Source: Certhia americana (taxonomy: Eukaryota > Chordata > Aves > Passeriformes > Certhiidae). Taken from it: a stretch of 64,000 nt of DNA. Position 1 is the first letter of the stretch, and each line of letters starts with the position of its first letter. Location: NCBI GenBank assembly GCA_018697195.1, contig CM031864.1, forward strand, positions 21,761,943-21,825,942, given 5' to 3'. Shown here one piece after another: positions 1-14,500 of the stretch. The notes beneath the pieces were generated by a model. That model did no database searches and had not been told where the DNA came from. It was given only the letters and a program-made list of their open reading frames with translations. The position numbers and the translations under genes were made by a program.

Positions 1-3000
1 AAATTACACAAATCTGAAGTAAAATAGTCTCCCATCTGCACGTATTTACCACCCACTTATTTCAGATTATCCCATCCACGTCTATTTTACATTACACCTC
101 CCAAAACATTGGAGTTGCAATGTTGTGATATTTAGCTCACACATGTGATTTTGCTGGTTTGTTTTTTTTCTCTCTGGCACTTCAGTTCAAGGCTAGAAGG
201 AAACCACAACTACTATTTTGTGAAGGGATGTAATATATGAGTCAAAGTAATTGGAAGCATTCTAACAGTCTGATAAATTAAAAGAGATGCATGCAGAAAA
301 ACAGTAGAGCACCACAATTCTCTTCCAAAATAAAGAGATTATTATGGGGTTTCTTTTCCCTCTCCTGTATGATTTTTATTTAACTGGGTATATTAGAGCT
401 CACATAATAATAATATTATGACTTGATAAATACATATAATATCTTTTATGTCTTGAAATACCTATAGCTTAGGCATTTAATTTCTTCTAAAAATGTCGAG
501 ATACTGACCCAATTAGATTTTGATACATAGATATTTCTGCTTACTGGAAATCTGGTAGTAAAAAGACTCTACATTTTGAATAGGCTCATAAATATATATT
601 GAATTTAATTTTTTAATACACAAAATCCATTTTCCTATTGTTTAGTTGGTTTGCAGACTGCTTGAGAGGAATATTTTCTCTAAATATTTTTGTTTTGTAC
701 AACTAATTAGTCCATAAATCAGTACATTGTAGTATGGCAGAGATTACCCTCAAGCCAATAGAGAACAACTGATTGAATGTACTTACTTTCCTCATAATTC
801 AGCTATCTCCAACGTCTGTATTTTCTTCTGCTGCTTTCAGACATTGTCTTGCCACTCTTTTCTCTCTTCCTATTCTTCAAATGTACATTATTTAGCCAAT
901 AAGCATTATTTGTATTAAATACCAGATTTTTCATGTGTTTTGAACCAAGCACAGTGGGCTGACAAAGTACATAAATAAATAACTAGATAATCACAGGGTA
1001 ATCAGTTTGATTCTGTAGTAGGAATTTTAACATGCTTTCCATTTTCACATTACTAGGGCCATTTACTGATGATAAAACTGCAACCAACTCTTAACCTAAA
1101 AAATGTCTCTAAAAGCGGGGAGACGAAAACTTCAGATGTAAAATTCCCATAACAGAAATCAAAGACGGAAGTGGAAGTCAGTTCAGGATGGTAATATTTT
1201 TTAAAAATTAAGTGAAAGCACATGCTGAACTTGGAGCATGTACTTTATTAACACCAGAGTCCTCTTTAGTGTATTTCTTTATTCCTAGTCTGTAATGCTG
1301 AATTATTTTCTGCAAATGGCTTACGATGGCTAAGAAGAGGTAGGATCACTCTGAGACAGTATCACCTGTGAGTTGGATGATCTTTTTCATCCAGCCCACT
1401 CCAACTTTAAAAATCAAAACAAAAACCAGAGAGACAGACAAACAAGAGACAGGCATGGCTTTGTCATTACTTCTGGAGACTTCAGTTCTGAGTGGTACTT
1501 CTTGTGTGGCAATTAGTCAGCAGCCTTGGTACAGCTGCTTATAGAGATGTGCATGCTGATAACAAAAGCTATCAGTGGATTTTCCTCAGCTGTCAATCTT
1601 AGCAAAGGAAGCCAAGGGGGAGTGAAATGAAGATGAGCTAACTCTGCATATCTCCAAACCAGGCCTCAGAGAAGGAGGAAATATACTTACAAAATACTCT
1701 GAAAAAGCACTGAACTTCAGTGTAAATGGTGCATCTATTCTGTGAACAATTAGATTTCATTCTCCAAGGAGTGACCAGTTTGCATTTGTTAACAACCTGT
1801 TCCAGAATCCATTAAATGCAAAGGAAAGCCTCACCTTGATTTCAACAAAACAGAATCAGGTTTTAAATTAGATTGAAAAATAATTTCAGGAAAAGAAAAA
1901 GTAATCCCTTAGGCATTATCTCTGTGATCCTACTATAATCTGGAGCATTTGTACAGTTCCATGTACTATTTATTGTGCATTATTCTATTGCAGCACTTAA
2001 ATTATTCTCATTTGAATGTTTCCACAGACCCAGCAGTTCTGGTGACAAATGTCTTAATTTAAGGTGCTGGTCTGTATGGCAGGCACTATTTCTATTCAAC
2101 AGAGAAAGGAACTCCCTAGTTGAAGCTGTTTTCACCAACAATTTGTTTGCCAGGAGCATGTTTTCCTGTTTAATCCATGTTAACATTTTGTTCAGAGTTA
2201 TCCTAGCTGGCATGTATTCTATCTGATAAACATTTCCTCTTCTCCCTCACAGAAACATTATTTATTTATGACATTATTGTTACAGGCAACTAAACAGCCA
2301 AGAGGGAAACACATTTGCTTTTCTACAAATACCTGCACATGCTGTTAAAACTGCATCATTTTTCCTATGGAAACATTTAAAATTTGGTAAAAGGCTTCCT
2401 AGGATGTCTTTGGTATCCACTGAGAACAAGGAACAAAGATAGACACATGCAGCAGTACAAAATCAGCAAGGGTTCAGGAGAACACGAGGAAAATAATGAC
2501 ATTTCAGGTTGTTAGGCTGATATATGAAACCTTCTCCTTTCCAGCCCAATTTGTCATGACTCCACGACTAAGTGAACTGAATGGGTTTGAGATAAAATGA
2601 TTCAAATCAAGAGTCCCAAATTAATTCATGTTCTCTGTGTCTTTGTCAGCATAGGAGCTGGCTGCTGTATTATTAAGAACCCAGTACCCAGACACACGCA
2701 GTGTGAGCCAGCACCAAATGATCTCTGTCAGAGGTCACAGCGTCCCCCAGGCTCTGTCATGACTGACTCTAAATTAAGAAGGAATAGTATAAATCAAAAC
2801 TACCAAGTTCCTGAGAAGCAAATAGCATCAAATTGCCTATCACTTCACCAGTTAGTACCACATGTAAATCCTCAGTGACAGAAACACTCATTTACAAAAG
2901 GACTCCAAAATCTACCTCTGTTTCATAAATTATACCAGAAGTTGTAGTCAGTCATCAGTTTGAGTTGCACTACATGGGACCTACCATTTTCCATGTCTCT

Positions 3001-5517
3001 GAAGTTCCTATTCCATACAAGATCTGTACTTTTTAGTGTGTCTACCTGTAGTTTTCCCACCTTCTTTCTATTATCTGTGTCTAAAAGTACAAGCTTCTTT
3101 ACCACATAGATGTCTTCCAACTCTGTGACACAGTTCAAGACATAACACATATAGTCAATTACTTTTAGCTGACATATCCTTGGATCTTGTCACACTGGGC
3201 TACGAATTTTTCACAGACAAAGGCTTCTCTCTGTAGAGGCTCAGGTCAAAGGAGCAAAACAACGAAACCTGGGCAAATGGAATGAGTAGACTGGAGACAA
3301 GCAGAACAAAGGTAGTCTTTAAAGATGGACTCAACTGTAGATGTATCATTTAAGTAATTTACCAAGGTAGAAAAGTTTTAGTTTAGCCCCTCAAATTTTT
3401 TGCTGCACACCACTGTTCCCGAGAGCAAGTCAGGTTCTGGTTAGTGAATCCTGCCTCCTTAATGTCTTGCAGAAGAGCAGGTCTTCCAAAACTTAAAGCA
3501 ACTCGCCCACAAACAAACAGCAACTTGTCCTCCTCCCCTGCACAATCTAGAAAAACATCTTGTTTCTAACACACCTTAGAACTTTATAAACTTCTTCCAA
3601 TCATGCTGAGCAAGACTTATAAAGCCTTCTTAGAATCATGGTTGCATTTTCAGACTCATTATTCACATAGTTCCACTACCAGCTGAAGACAGTGGGGCCA
3701 TTGAGTCAAAGGACAAGAGGGCAAACTCCAAATCCTTGCACCCAGTGAGAGAATTGGGCACTATGCACTTTATTCCTAATCCTGTTTTAGCACAAAACAC
3801 GAAGGGCTGAGAGTTTTAAATAATTCTAAGCAACGTCTTTGGGCTTTAGAAAGAACTGAAAATCTGGCTTCTTTAGCAGCCTTTAAAAATCCAAGATTTC
3901 ATTGTTACCCTCATCATCATTTTCACTTAAACACACACACACAGCGATAGGTAGAGCACTCTAAACCCAGCACTGCTCCTCAGCCTGACATCTTGTGGCT
4001 GTGAGGGACATAGCACTGCTGAACCAAACACCCAAGTATACCATCCCCACACAGCAGCAGAGCAATGTCTGTACAATTAAGCAGATACAAAACAGCTCTT
4101 GAGCAATGCAAGACGATTATTTCATTTACTTAGACGTGATGTGGTGTCAGCAGCATGTTCTGATAAGACAAACTAGCACAGATTGTAAAGGTAAACCACA
4201 GTTACAAATAATGCAGAGCTTTGGTTAACTGGATTACAGCAGCTGATGTTTTGCACAAAACTGTAAACCTGTCTTATCTGAAATAAGAATTTCTGGAATA
4301 TCTGCAGTTATTCTTTTGATACTACTAAATATTAGTTCAATTTTTGCCACAGGAATGAAACCACTCCTGCTGCAAGAGCAGAATTTGGGTGCAGCAGGCT
4401 GTGCAAGGAAAATTAATGTCTTCTCAGCCAGGAAGAGAAATGAGGAAACAAAAGAGTGGGCTTACCCATATACATAGACATAGCATGGACACCTGTCTAG
4501 CAGGGGAGAGAGGGGAAACACCCATCCTCTGAAGAGTCACTGCTTTTTCTTTTCCTAAAGAAGTTTTGCTATTGATTCATTTTCAAGCAAAACAACTCAA
4601 AACTCAGGGGAAGAAAAAGATTCTTCCTTTTCACAGGATTTGCTGCACTGTCTGAAGATGTTTGACACTCACCTCCTGTTCTCCTTTTCTGGCATAGAGA
4701 ACAACAATCAAGCAATAACACAGAGAAAATAATTTCTGCAGTTTGATTAGTTTCCATACCAGATGTTCCCACATATATTCACATCTCCCCAACTCTCCTT
4801 CTGCAGCCAAGAGTGTGTGCAGCTGCTACTTCTGTAGTCAACACCAAAGCTATTTAACAGAGTTATTAGCAGGGGGGTTACATTATAGATCCCACCACTG
4901 TTCTCTAGGGGTCTGCTTCTGTTCCCAATGAAGTTAAGGCATCATTGCACTCATTATCTTCAGAGAGCCAGAAAACATCACTGGAAATTTTTTTTTCTAC
5001 TCTGTTATAGACCTGCACTTTCACCTCTTCCAGCCTATGATTTTCATTGCATTTTCTTGCTGGTACTGTAAGTCTGTGCAGCTGCTCCCTGGCCAGTTCT
5101 GGGCTTTCATTCTCTGTGAAACAGATTCCACAGGCAAGAAATTTAAGAAGTACCACAACAGGTAAGAACTGTTGCTTGTTTGTTAATTAAGCTTTAATGA
5201 CCATAGATTTCAAGAAATGGGAAGTACAAAGTTGCATCTCATTAATGTACCACTGACTGAATAAACCTCAAAGGTTGACATGAGTGTTCCCAGATGATGA
5301 CAACGTTCATGGGTTCAGGAAAATTCCCCCAGGGCAAGGAGTGGCTGGAAAGCCAGCCCCTCAGATCTCAAATGAGCACATTACAATAAATTACAGCTTC
5401 TGTTCATTTTGGGAAAAAAAAATATTCTTACTTAATACTGACAAGAAAACTACCACAGCCTTTCAGCTCTGGGATTTGTTCTAATTGCTCTCGTTGTGAG
5501 AGGCTTCCTGTAGCACT

Positions 5518-5538
5518 AAAAAAAAAAAAAAAAAAAAA
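5518..5538. repeat. Poly(A) tract, 21 bases
   Basis: An uninterrupted run of A. The sequence to its left does not look like a processed gene copy. Confidence 0.95.
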
Positions 5539-8500
5539 TTTACTACTCCTTCATATCTTATTAAGAAGGCTATTATACATATTTGCATTTCTAGGAACTC
5601 AGTATCTTTATAAATCTGCAGCCAGTTTGTCTTCACAATTCCTGTGTCTTGTTGCAGAAGACACACATGTGGAATTTTTTCATGAAGGATTTATGTTTTT
5701 TTTGATGCAAATTAAAGGTGACCTGAGGTGGAAATATGCTGGTGGAAGCACTGCAGTAACAGCTGGGAAGAAATCATCCTGTATACCCACAGTGCTGTCC
5801 ATGGGGATTTTTCTTTTCGCCACTGGGTTCTGAGAGTATGCATCTGAGAACCAGCATTTCCCTGGGGATGATCACATGGAAAACGATGAGAAGATGAACA
5901 GAGGGCACAGGTTATCAGCTCACTGGTTATTAACTCTCCAAAAGGGACATTTAAAAAATGGAAATGCTGGGTTAGCTAGACTATCTTAGATAACTAAAAG
6001 CATAAATAAGGAGCACAGCTTTTGGAAGGCAAATGATTGCAGGAACTGGTCAGTAATCATGTGATTTGATGAGGAAGAATGGTCTGTTCCTGACCCTGAG
6101 CTCCCTGTAAGGAGACAAGACACAGTGCTGCACTGGACCCACACAGTGGGGCTGGGTGAGTGCTGACAACAGACAGGGCAGGCACTACCAGCAAGTAGGA
6201 AGGTACATAAAAATAAGACACATTGATAAAGTAGTCAGAGAGGCCTGGGACACACACAGGGATATGCACAAAAGATTAGCAAACCCAGCCCTGCCACTCA
6301 GAAAGGCACAAGCTGACAAACTTATGATCTCTTCAGAACAAGGGCATTGGGTATTCTGAGCCTCCTGAAGCCTTAAAGAAAAGTTACAACTACCTCAGGT
6401 AATTAGATGCAAATTATCATATTGTTCATTGGACTTGAAATGTCACAATGTTTATCACTCTCCTGTGGTGACTGGTATTCCAGTAGAGAAATCTTGTGTA
6501 ATACCAGGCAGAAAATTTAAAAGGACCCACAAAGTAAAATCATCCATTGTTTGCTTTCTCCTGGCTAAATGAGGCAAAGAAGGGTAAAACAGCACAGAAT
6601 TAGAGAAAAATTACATGGCTGACAATGTCTGTATACTAATCACCAAGAGCAGAATTAACAAACACGAGCATCCATATTTAGTGTGCGAAATCTTGTTTTC
6701 CTGAGCTTTCATGGGTTCTGCCCCTAACTTCAATGCAGGCACAATTTTATTTAGGAAAATGTATCGGGTCAAACCATGTCAGAGAATGGACAGAGTCAAG
6801 GTGTGAGGAACACTGCATACTGCAATATTAAATAAGAAAAATCTCTGTGGTGAGAATTTTTTTCATCATTGGAAAATAAAATCCTTCTGTATCATACCAT
6901 ACCAGTAGCTTCTTCCCCTCCCTCATGCCCAGTTGACTGTAACTCCCACTCCTCTTGTTATAAGAGAGAAAACACGAGGGCCTCTGTTAGCTACATTAGC
7001 GGAACTGGATTGTTAAAGCTCCAAAGATGCAGAAATTATGGAATTCCTGAATGCATCTAAAATCTGTCCCACAAGTCCAGTGGCAATGAAATAAAACAAA
7101 GTATTTTTTATCATGTTCCAAATCTCTCTTGAGAGATAACAAGTGAAAGCAAGCATAACTTGAGCAGGAAGGATAGCAGGATGTAGAAAAGCATGGATAT
7201 CTTTCACAAACTGAACGGGTGCAAGAAAATATCATGTGGTCCCTGCCTCCCAGTAATCAGAAAGCTTTGTCATCACAAATGCTTAGGGAGACTACTTGGC
7301 AACAAATTGCTTCCCCTTCCACCCCCTTCAGCTAGCTCATTTCAGTGAGTTATAAAACACAAACATAAAAAGACTTCAGTGAAACTAGGAGAGAGCAGAT
7401 GTTAATTACAGCAAAATGGTCTCAAAGCCAAACTGAAATTTGGTTTAGTTTTGCACAATTAGTTGGGCAGCACTCCCAAACAGTGCAAACTGCAGGGCAT
7501 GCAAACCCTGATCACTTGAGGAAGATAAATGTAGAACCTGCCCATCCTGTGGAACTGAATGTCACCTCTGTAGTTTTTGCCAATTGCCCTTAAGCTAATG
7601 CATCATATGTCTTTTTGACAAGAGTAATGGCTGGGTTCTGACAATGAATAATTGTCATTTCAATTGAAAATGTTAAAATATAACTGAAGTAAAACATGAA
7701 ATTATTAGTGAAAAATGTAGGAGACACGATGGAAGTGTATAACTTCACTGGAATTATCAGTAGCTTGACTGGCATTGCCTTAGTTCTAAAATAAGGATTC
7801 AGTATAGTGCAAGCCACAATAGCAAATGGAAATGGTAGTTAACAGCACTCTGAGGCTCAGTGACTAAGAGCTTCACTGCTAACCAGAGAACAACCCAGCT
7901 CCTAGACTATTTCCATTCTCACCAAATCTAGTGCTTAATGACCTAATTCCTCAGTTTCAAACTGTCAAATAATTGAAGATGCTGAAGCTATACACACTGT
8001 TCCAAAACGAGCAGTAAGGCCATGTCCCTCAGGATCAGCTGCTGGGCTCCCCCAGCACACCATTTCTGGGAAGTAAAGAAGGCTGAACAGTAAGAGCTGC
8101 AAATCTCCCCCTTCAAACCTCAGACTTCTGCAGTATGCCATTGTCTCACTTTCAGTAATTGAAATTAAGCTCTAAATATTCCAATCAATTACATTTTGAT
8201 TTACTGCCTTCCATGGCATTTTCCTCTTCCATTTATTGGTGCATTTGACTTGTATTTCCTACAGAGACATTGCATGATAGAATTATATGTCATTCTTTTA
8301 AAATGTCTCTTTCCTTCTAGGACAAGTTTTAGGCTGTACCCTGCAGAGTGTCCCTGAACTGATCTATCCTCTCCCCAGTCCTAGCAGCAAATCTCCAGGT
8401 AGCAGTTTTTCCACCACAGCTATGATTAGAATACTGATCAAAAGCTTCCCCTGAATCCTGTGTCTATAGAACTGCACAAAGCATAACAAAATAATGGAAT

Positions 8501-9424
8501 TAAACATCTTCCAGCACACATTTGTAAGAGAGTAGTGTCTGATTTCCTACATTCAAATGCACCAGTTGTAGTCCTTGTCTCCCCTTGAGGAAAAATGGAT
8601 CCAAATCATGAGTGGACTTTCCCCACCTATCTGCAGTACAGGGTAATCCAGACTTTGGGATTGTTCTTCCTACACCAGCCACTAAGCATTGCTACACAAG
8701 TGAGAAGAGCCTTGTGCCAGCTGTGGGGCAAATGAATGATGGCAGTATCATCAGAGCAGCTCTTCAAAACCCACTGACTTAAGCATCAGTTTTCTGATCA
8801 ACTGTTACCTGTTTTGCAATGGTTGGAAACTTAGGGGGTTTTTTGAAAATTAATTTAAAATACCCCTTTGTATTCTACCCAGCCTCCAAAATACTCCAGC
8901 ATTCAGAGTGCTTCATCACTCGAACTCACAGAGATCATTTTTCTTGCACACACACAGCCCTTACTCACCCCTCACAAATACAACACTTTTCTTCAGCAAC
9001 AGAATTCTCAAAATCTCTAAATTAATGTATATCCAACACTGTTATGCAGACTAAGACATTAAAATAGAAAAAGCCTTTGGCATAGTAATCTCTTCACTAC
9101 AAGTATCTATTCTTCCCATGTATAAACACTGCAGAATATATCCTTTAGTCTGATGCTATTTGTTCTTAAAGTACCAGAAACTAATTAGAAAACTATGCCT
9201 ATACTGTACCAACAATTCATAAGGCCAAAGAAAGTGATGGGGTGGAAACGTTTCGAAAATTTAATTAAACTTAGGAGAATCAATAAAACCATTTGTTTTG
9301 TTCTCGCACCTGTTTTTAGGCAATAATATCTTCATGTTGCTGCCTGTTTGGTTATATTAGAAATTGCATGATCTGCTCAGCTGCAAAAATACTATTGATC
9401 TGTATGTAATAGTAGGGAGAAGTA

Positions 9425-9479
9425 CTGCCTGTTTACAAAGGGTTCCTAGTTACTGTGAACATTGTCTGTAAACAGGCAG
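9425..9479. repeat. 13-bp inverted repeat with forkhead-like motifs
   Basis: Arms 9425-9437 (CTGCCTGTTTACA) and 9467-9479 are perfect reverse complements separated by 29 bases. Each arm contains TGTTTAC or its complement GTAAACA, the core forkhead-factor site. It may be a paired binding site or a small hairpin. Confidence 0.85.
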
Positions 9480-9804
9480 GGACTGCAGTGTAACACCACA
9501 TGCCTCAGAGGAAGCAAGCTAAACACAGCAACAGCTCACACAGCAAGCACTGAGCCACGTTCTTTGTCAGGTAAGAAACTCCCAAGTCTGACAATATAAA
9601 TAACACAAAAGATGTCAAGCTTTTCAACAGCTCCTAAGAAGAAGCTGAGGGAAAGGGAAATAAGAGGAAAATAAAAGAAATTTGATAAACATTATCACTT
9701 ACCATTCTGGTAACTTTTTCTATGTTATCCTTTCTGTATACCTCCTAGAAATTCTTAGGTACATGAAGAATTCTCTAAATAGGAAAACACTTGTGTAACT
9801 ACTA

Positions 9805-9856
9805 ACCAGTGAGCACTCACTTGTCCCTGGCACTCCAGGGAGAAGCACTCACTGGT
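9805..9856. repeat. Nested inverted repeat
   Basis: The outer arms are 9805-9813 (ACCAGTGAG) and 9848-9856. Inside lies a 7-bp stem, 9824-9830 with 9835-9841, around a 4-base loop. It lies 330 bases from the forkhead-motif inverted repeat. Confidence 0.75.
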
Positions 9857-11401
9857 AAAAAGTTTTCTCCACTGAAAGAATAAGAGTCAGTTCTTGACCA
9901 TTTCTGACCATACTAGAGAGCAAGGAAACAGCAAAAGTGGAATCTTTGTCACAACCATTATTCTGGAGAATTTGCAACTTTTTCTCTATAGGATTAAACA
10001 GAACATCTCAGAATCTTTGTTGACCTTGTCTGCAATGACTGTCAATTGACATGTCAATTCCAACCTCCCAGCAATATTCAGAGTGTCTTTAAAGCGGATA
10101 CAGCCTTGTCTGACACTCCCCTAACAGCAGCCTCAGATCTCCCTAGCTCTCTTCAAGTCAACAAATTGCCTGGGCACCCTATAGACTGCAGTAGTCCAGT
10201 TTTTACCTTCTGTTCAATTAGTTAGTGCATTACATTTCTACAAACAGGCCTAACAACTCTTTACGACTGATAACTGAAGGTTTAGCATTTTAGTGTGTTT
10301 GGACTGAGCTGCAAGTTTAATTGAACCCGTCTGACTTTGTTACACATAGCAGAGTTGTTGACCATCATTTATACTAGGAAAGAGTGTAGATGGAGTGTTG
10401 CTTTTTTAAATTTGTAATGCTACCTGCTTAATATTAGTTTCTAAGTGTCAATAATTCAAGTACAGAGAAACAGAGTAGCATCTTTTCAACTAACGGGTCT
10501 CTCTTGCCCTTTGGGTAAATTGTAAGTGTATCCAACAAATGTGAAAATGCTTGGATCTCTTCCGCATTTACTGTTAGAATCAGAAACCCAAAGCAAATTA
10601 TAACAATCAGGGAAGAAGCAGTTCCCATTAATGCATCTCAAACTTTTTTCAGCAGATTCTTCATCCTAGAAAGTTTTGTCAAAAAGCATCAGGTATCCAG
10701 CATGCAAAAAGTTGTTCTCCAAGCATTTCCTTTGATAGGACAACTAGAACTGGGTAAAAGTAGTTTGTCTTAAATGTTGGTCTGCTTTACTTCTGACACT
10801 ACAGGATTACTGTAGGGTTTAGGCTCAGAGTTAGGAATGCTTACCTCCCACTGTAGTACATGAGGTTGCAGTCTGTGCAACTCTGGGGTTATGTCTTTAA
10901 CCTTGGCTATAATGCACATGACACAGGGATGCTGATGTTCCTCTCTGTGCACTGGAGATCAGTTTGCTGGAGATGCAGCTGGAATATAATTTTCTGGACA
11001 GTTATTATATGTGATTGCCAGAGAACTATGACTTAACTCTAAGATACGGCCTCAGGCACCATCACTGGTAAAACCCATGCAGCTGAATAATTCTCAAGAG
11101 CACATACCCTAACTGAATCATATGGCTTCAGTTTGTACCAGTCTGTGTCTTCTTGAGAATGAAAGATCCAGGCTTACAACAGAACTTATCAGTTCCAGTC
11201 AAGCTTGAGCTTTTCCTGAGGTTGTTTGCTATAGTCTATATCCTCCATGGTCTCCTCTTCACACACTTTTTTTTCATTTCAAAAGCTTAAAAGAAAATAT
11301 AACATAACTCAAACTACACTCCAGGAAGTGTAATAGTGAATTCTGATCTTGGAAATAACCACATATATTTAAAGGGAATTTGAGCTTACAATTTTCCCCT
11401 A

Positions 11402-11424
11402 TTTTTTTTTTTTTTTTTTTTTTT
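11402..11424. repeat. Poly(T) tract, 23 bases
   Basis: An uninterrupted T run in gene-free DNA. Confidence 0.95.
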
Positions 11425-13920
11425 GCATGATCACAATGGATCATTTAAGTAGAACTATACAAAATATTCTGAAATATTACAAAACTCTGTAAAGTTTCAT
11501 TACTCAACAGAATGTTGTTAAAATGAGTGTTCAGTTCTCTCTCACAACAAATTTCCTCCTTGCCTCGTGAGAAGCCACACTCAGAGTATCCTATAAACCT
11601 TTCCATAAGAAAAAGCAACCAATGAGTAGGTGATATGGTGATTCTATTTTGAGGTTCTATTCTCATCAAAGCATGCAACATGAAACATTGGTATTTTTGA
11701 AAAGAAGTGTGAAGTACAAATACATACTAGAAATGCTCACTTTCAAAAAAACAGAGCAAATGTTTATTATACTTTAAGTGTGATTTTTGCCATTGAATTT
11801 CCTACTGCCATAGGGTTTCTTTTATTTATATATATGCCCCATGCTTGTTACTGTGCTGGGAAGTGTTCCAAAAACTGCTCTTCAACAAGTTGAAGTTAAT
11901 GCTCTACTGAGCATTTTTCACACTATGTGGGGAAATAAAAGTTACATGTTTCTTGCACTGGTAAATGTAATAGGAAACCACGGCCCAAGGCAAGGTACTC
12001 TTTGTGAAAAGTTAACACATGCTGGGAAAAGGCCTCCTGGTACTGCTTCCTAAAACAGGGATGAGGAATTGACTAAAGGGTTCTTTTGTTGATGCAGTTA
12101 GACAAGAGGGGGAGGAGCAAAGGATACAAAAGAGCATAAGGAACATTACAGGGGCAGAGAAGAAAGTTACAACTGAGAATTAAAGACAAAGTATTTGCCA
12201 GAAACAGCAATCTCTAGAGAGAAACTGACTGTTCATCTGGAAAAATCTGTATGTTCTTTGTGAGTATACTGGCTGTGCCAATGAAATACTTGATTTTTCC
12301 CACCAATTCCTTCTCCTAGAAGCAGCAAGATTCTTAACACTGGCTAAAGAATATTCTGTGTGCACAGTTGAATGCATTATGTCACATCCTTATATCACAC
12401 ATAACTTCAGTGTCTAGATAACACAGGTTTTACAATTTGTTAAAAAATTAATATATCAGTAGAGCAAATCCTGATATTTTGCCAACTCTTTGAAGGTAAG
12501 GTGGAGCCACACAAGGACCCATTAATACCACCTCCAAAATAAGCAGCCATGTCACACCCAGCCTGAAGTGTAGTGAAGCATGTACACGCTCCAAACACCA
12601 GCCACAACAGGTTCTTGATTTTGAATCCAGGTTCATTTAGTGAGTGGAGACAGGCCAAACTCCAATGACACAGGGAAGAACAAAGTGTCATCTCGTATGC
12701 CACTTGTTTTCCAAGCACATCCTGTTAGGCCACAGGTTAATCATTGTCACTTCATGCACCCACATATCACACAGTTCATTAATTATTACTTAATGTCACT
12801 ACACTACTAGATTGTTTGATGAATTCTATTAGTAATTAGAACTGCTCATGCAGTGACATTCAAATAAAACTTCTCTTCACAGTGCATTCATTATGAAGAG
12901 CCAGAAAGAGAAAATAGCTAGGTTTTATTAGATGCATTTCATTTAGACTACAGCTTGTTGATTTATTTTACTGTTAACTACAAAATACAACATTCCAAAA
13001 ACTGAGACTAAATTCAGCTGCATATAAGTCACTGCATCTCCTTATTATACACATTTAGAACAGAGAAAAAGGATGCCACGCCAAGAGCTAGCACTGTTAT
13101 TTATCTAGAAAAGGTCAAACAAGAAAAGGATGCTTTCAGGCATCAGGTAGAATTAATCTTAGCACTAGTATTCAACCATTTGATTTCCAAAAAGAGTACA
13201 GTCAAGCTGATGGCTTGTTTGCCACTCTGTGGTTTATGGACAAATTTTAATATTACAGTACTTTTGGAAATTCCACCTGAGAACTGAATGAACTGGGCTT
13301 GTTTTACAAAAATGTAGTCTCTGATGATTTGAGAGAAGAATACTTGAAGCAAAGTCATTTCTTTCTCACATCTGCCATTTTCTTTGAGTTCAGAACCAAG
13401 CAGAAAGACATGGTACCTGAACAGCTTTTCTTGTTAACTTTCCCTGTAATCAATACAAATTTAAGTTTTGATTTTGACAAACCTACATCTGTTGCAGCAA
13501 CATTATGTTCTATCAAAAAATATACCTGTGAACTGCAATAATGCTCTTTAGCTCATGCCTGCCACTGTGAAGCAAGTCTTAAAGACTGTGGTTTTACAAC
13601 ATTTTTACACTATGAGCTAAATATGAGCCAATTGCATCTCTTGAAGAAACTGTTTTAATTCATAAACATTCAAACTCTACATATTTAGCAGCCTGCTAGC
13701 TATGGATGTTCACCTTATTATTTTTCATTTACCTTTTCCTCTACACATTGGTATTTCTATGAGATTTTGGTAAACACCAGCAGCTAACTGCAGAGCTGAA
13801 AGATAGTTACAGGAAAGATAGTTAAAGGTCGTACAGTAGGAGCTCCAAAGAACATGTGATGTGTATTTTGGGCATCTCTAAATCCACATAAACTATCCCT
13901 GGCAGACATTTAGCTAACCA

Positions 13921-14500
13921 CATCTGAAACATCTCCAGGGCTGGAGATACCACAACTTCTCCAGATAATTTTGTGTCTGTGTAGCTTATTATTCAGAAAA
14001 CTTTCCTAAAAACTGAATTCCCCTTCTTCAGTTCAAGGTTGTTTTTTCTGTTACTGTTTACACTGACTAGGAACTGAACTAATTAACTGAGCTGACTAGG
14101 ACTGAACTAAGGGTTCAATCTCTTAAGTTATGTAAAACCTTTCAGTTATTTGGATGCTATTGCCACACCCTCCCCTTAGCCTGTTCTATACTTCCATTCA
14201 GAAAATTCCAGTTTCTTCACATTTGTTAAGTCTCTTCAGGAAAAATTTCAATGAGACTGTATCCTATATAGGGTTTAGTGGCCAAAGCTGGACAAAACAC
14301 TTAAGCTGGAGAATTACCAGAAATTAACTAAATGATGACTTCCCATTTTATAAATGATGTCCCCCATTACTAGACATCAAGACCTTCTTCACAGTAAAAT
14401 CCTGTCCACTTCTGTTCTGTCCATGGTTCACTTTTACTCTTTTCAGCAGTACAGCTGCTTAGCCACAAGTTGCCCAGTCTTAAGTGGTACAGACAATTCT
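13921..14500 (-). mobile_element. Old, decayed CR1 LINE fragment
   Basis: The plus strand shows, in order, segments like the antisense CR1 3' region: an ACATCTCCAGGGCTGGAGATACCAC block, a CCCCTTCTTCAGTTCAAGG block, a CCTTAGCCTGTTCTATACTTCC block, and an AAAGCTGGACAAAACACTTAAGC block. The match is diverged and interrupted, so the copy is old. The edges are approximate. Sense orientation is minus. Confidence 0.55.

Noticed and set aside
2597..2878. 93-codon plus-strand open frame with cysteines
   Set aside because: No recognisable domain, no neighbouring exons, and length within chance range.
10434..10628. Minus-strand open frame starting MGTASSLIVIICFGF, resembling a signal peptide
   Set aside because: 64 codons only, no cysteine pattern or known family, no splice or promoter context; hydrophobic starts arise easily in AT-rich DNA.
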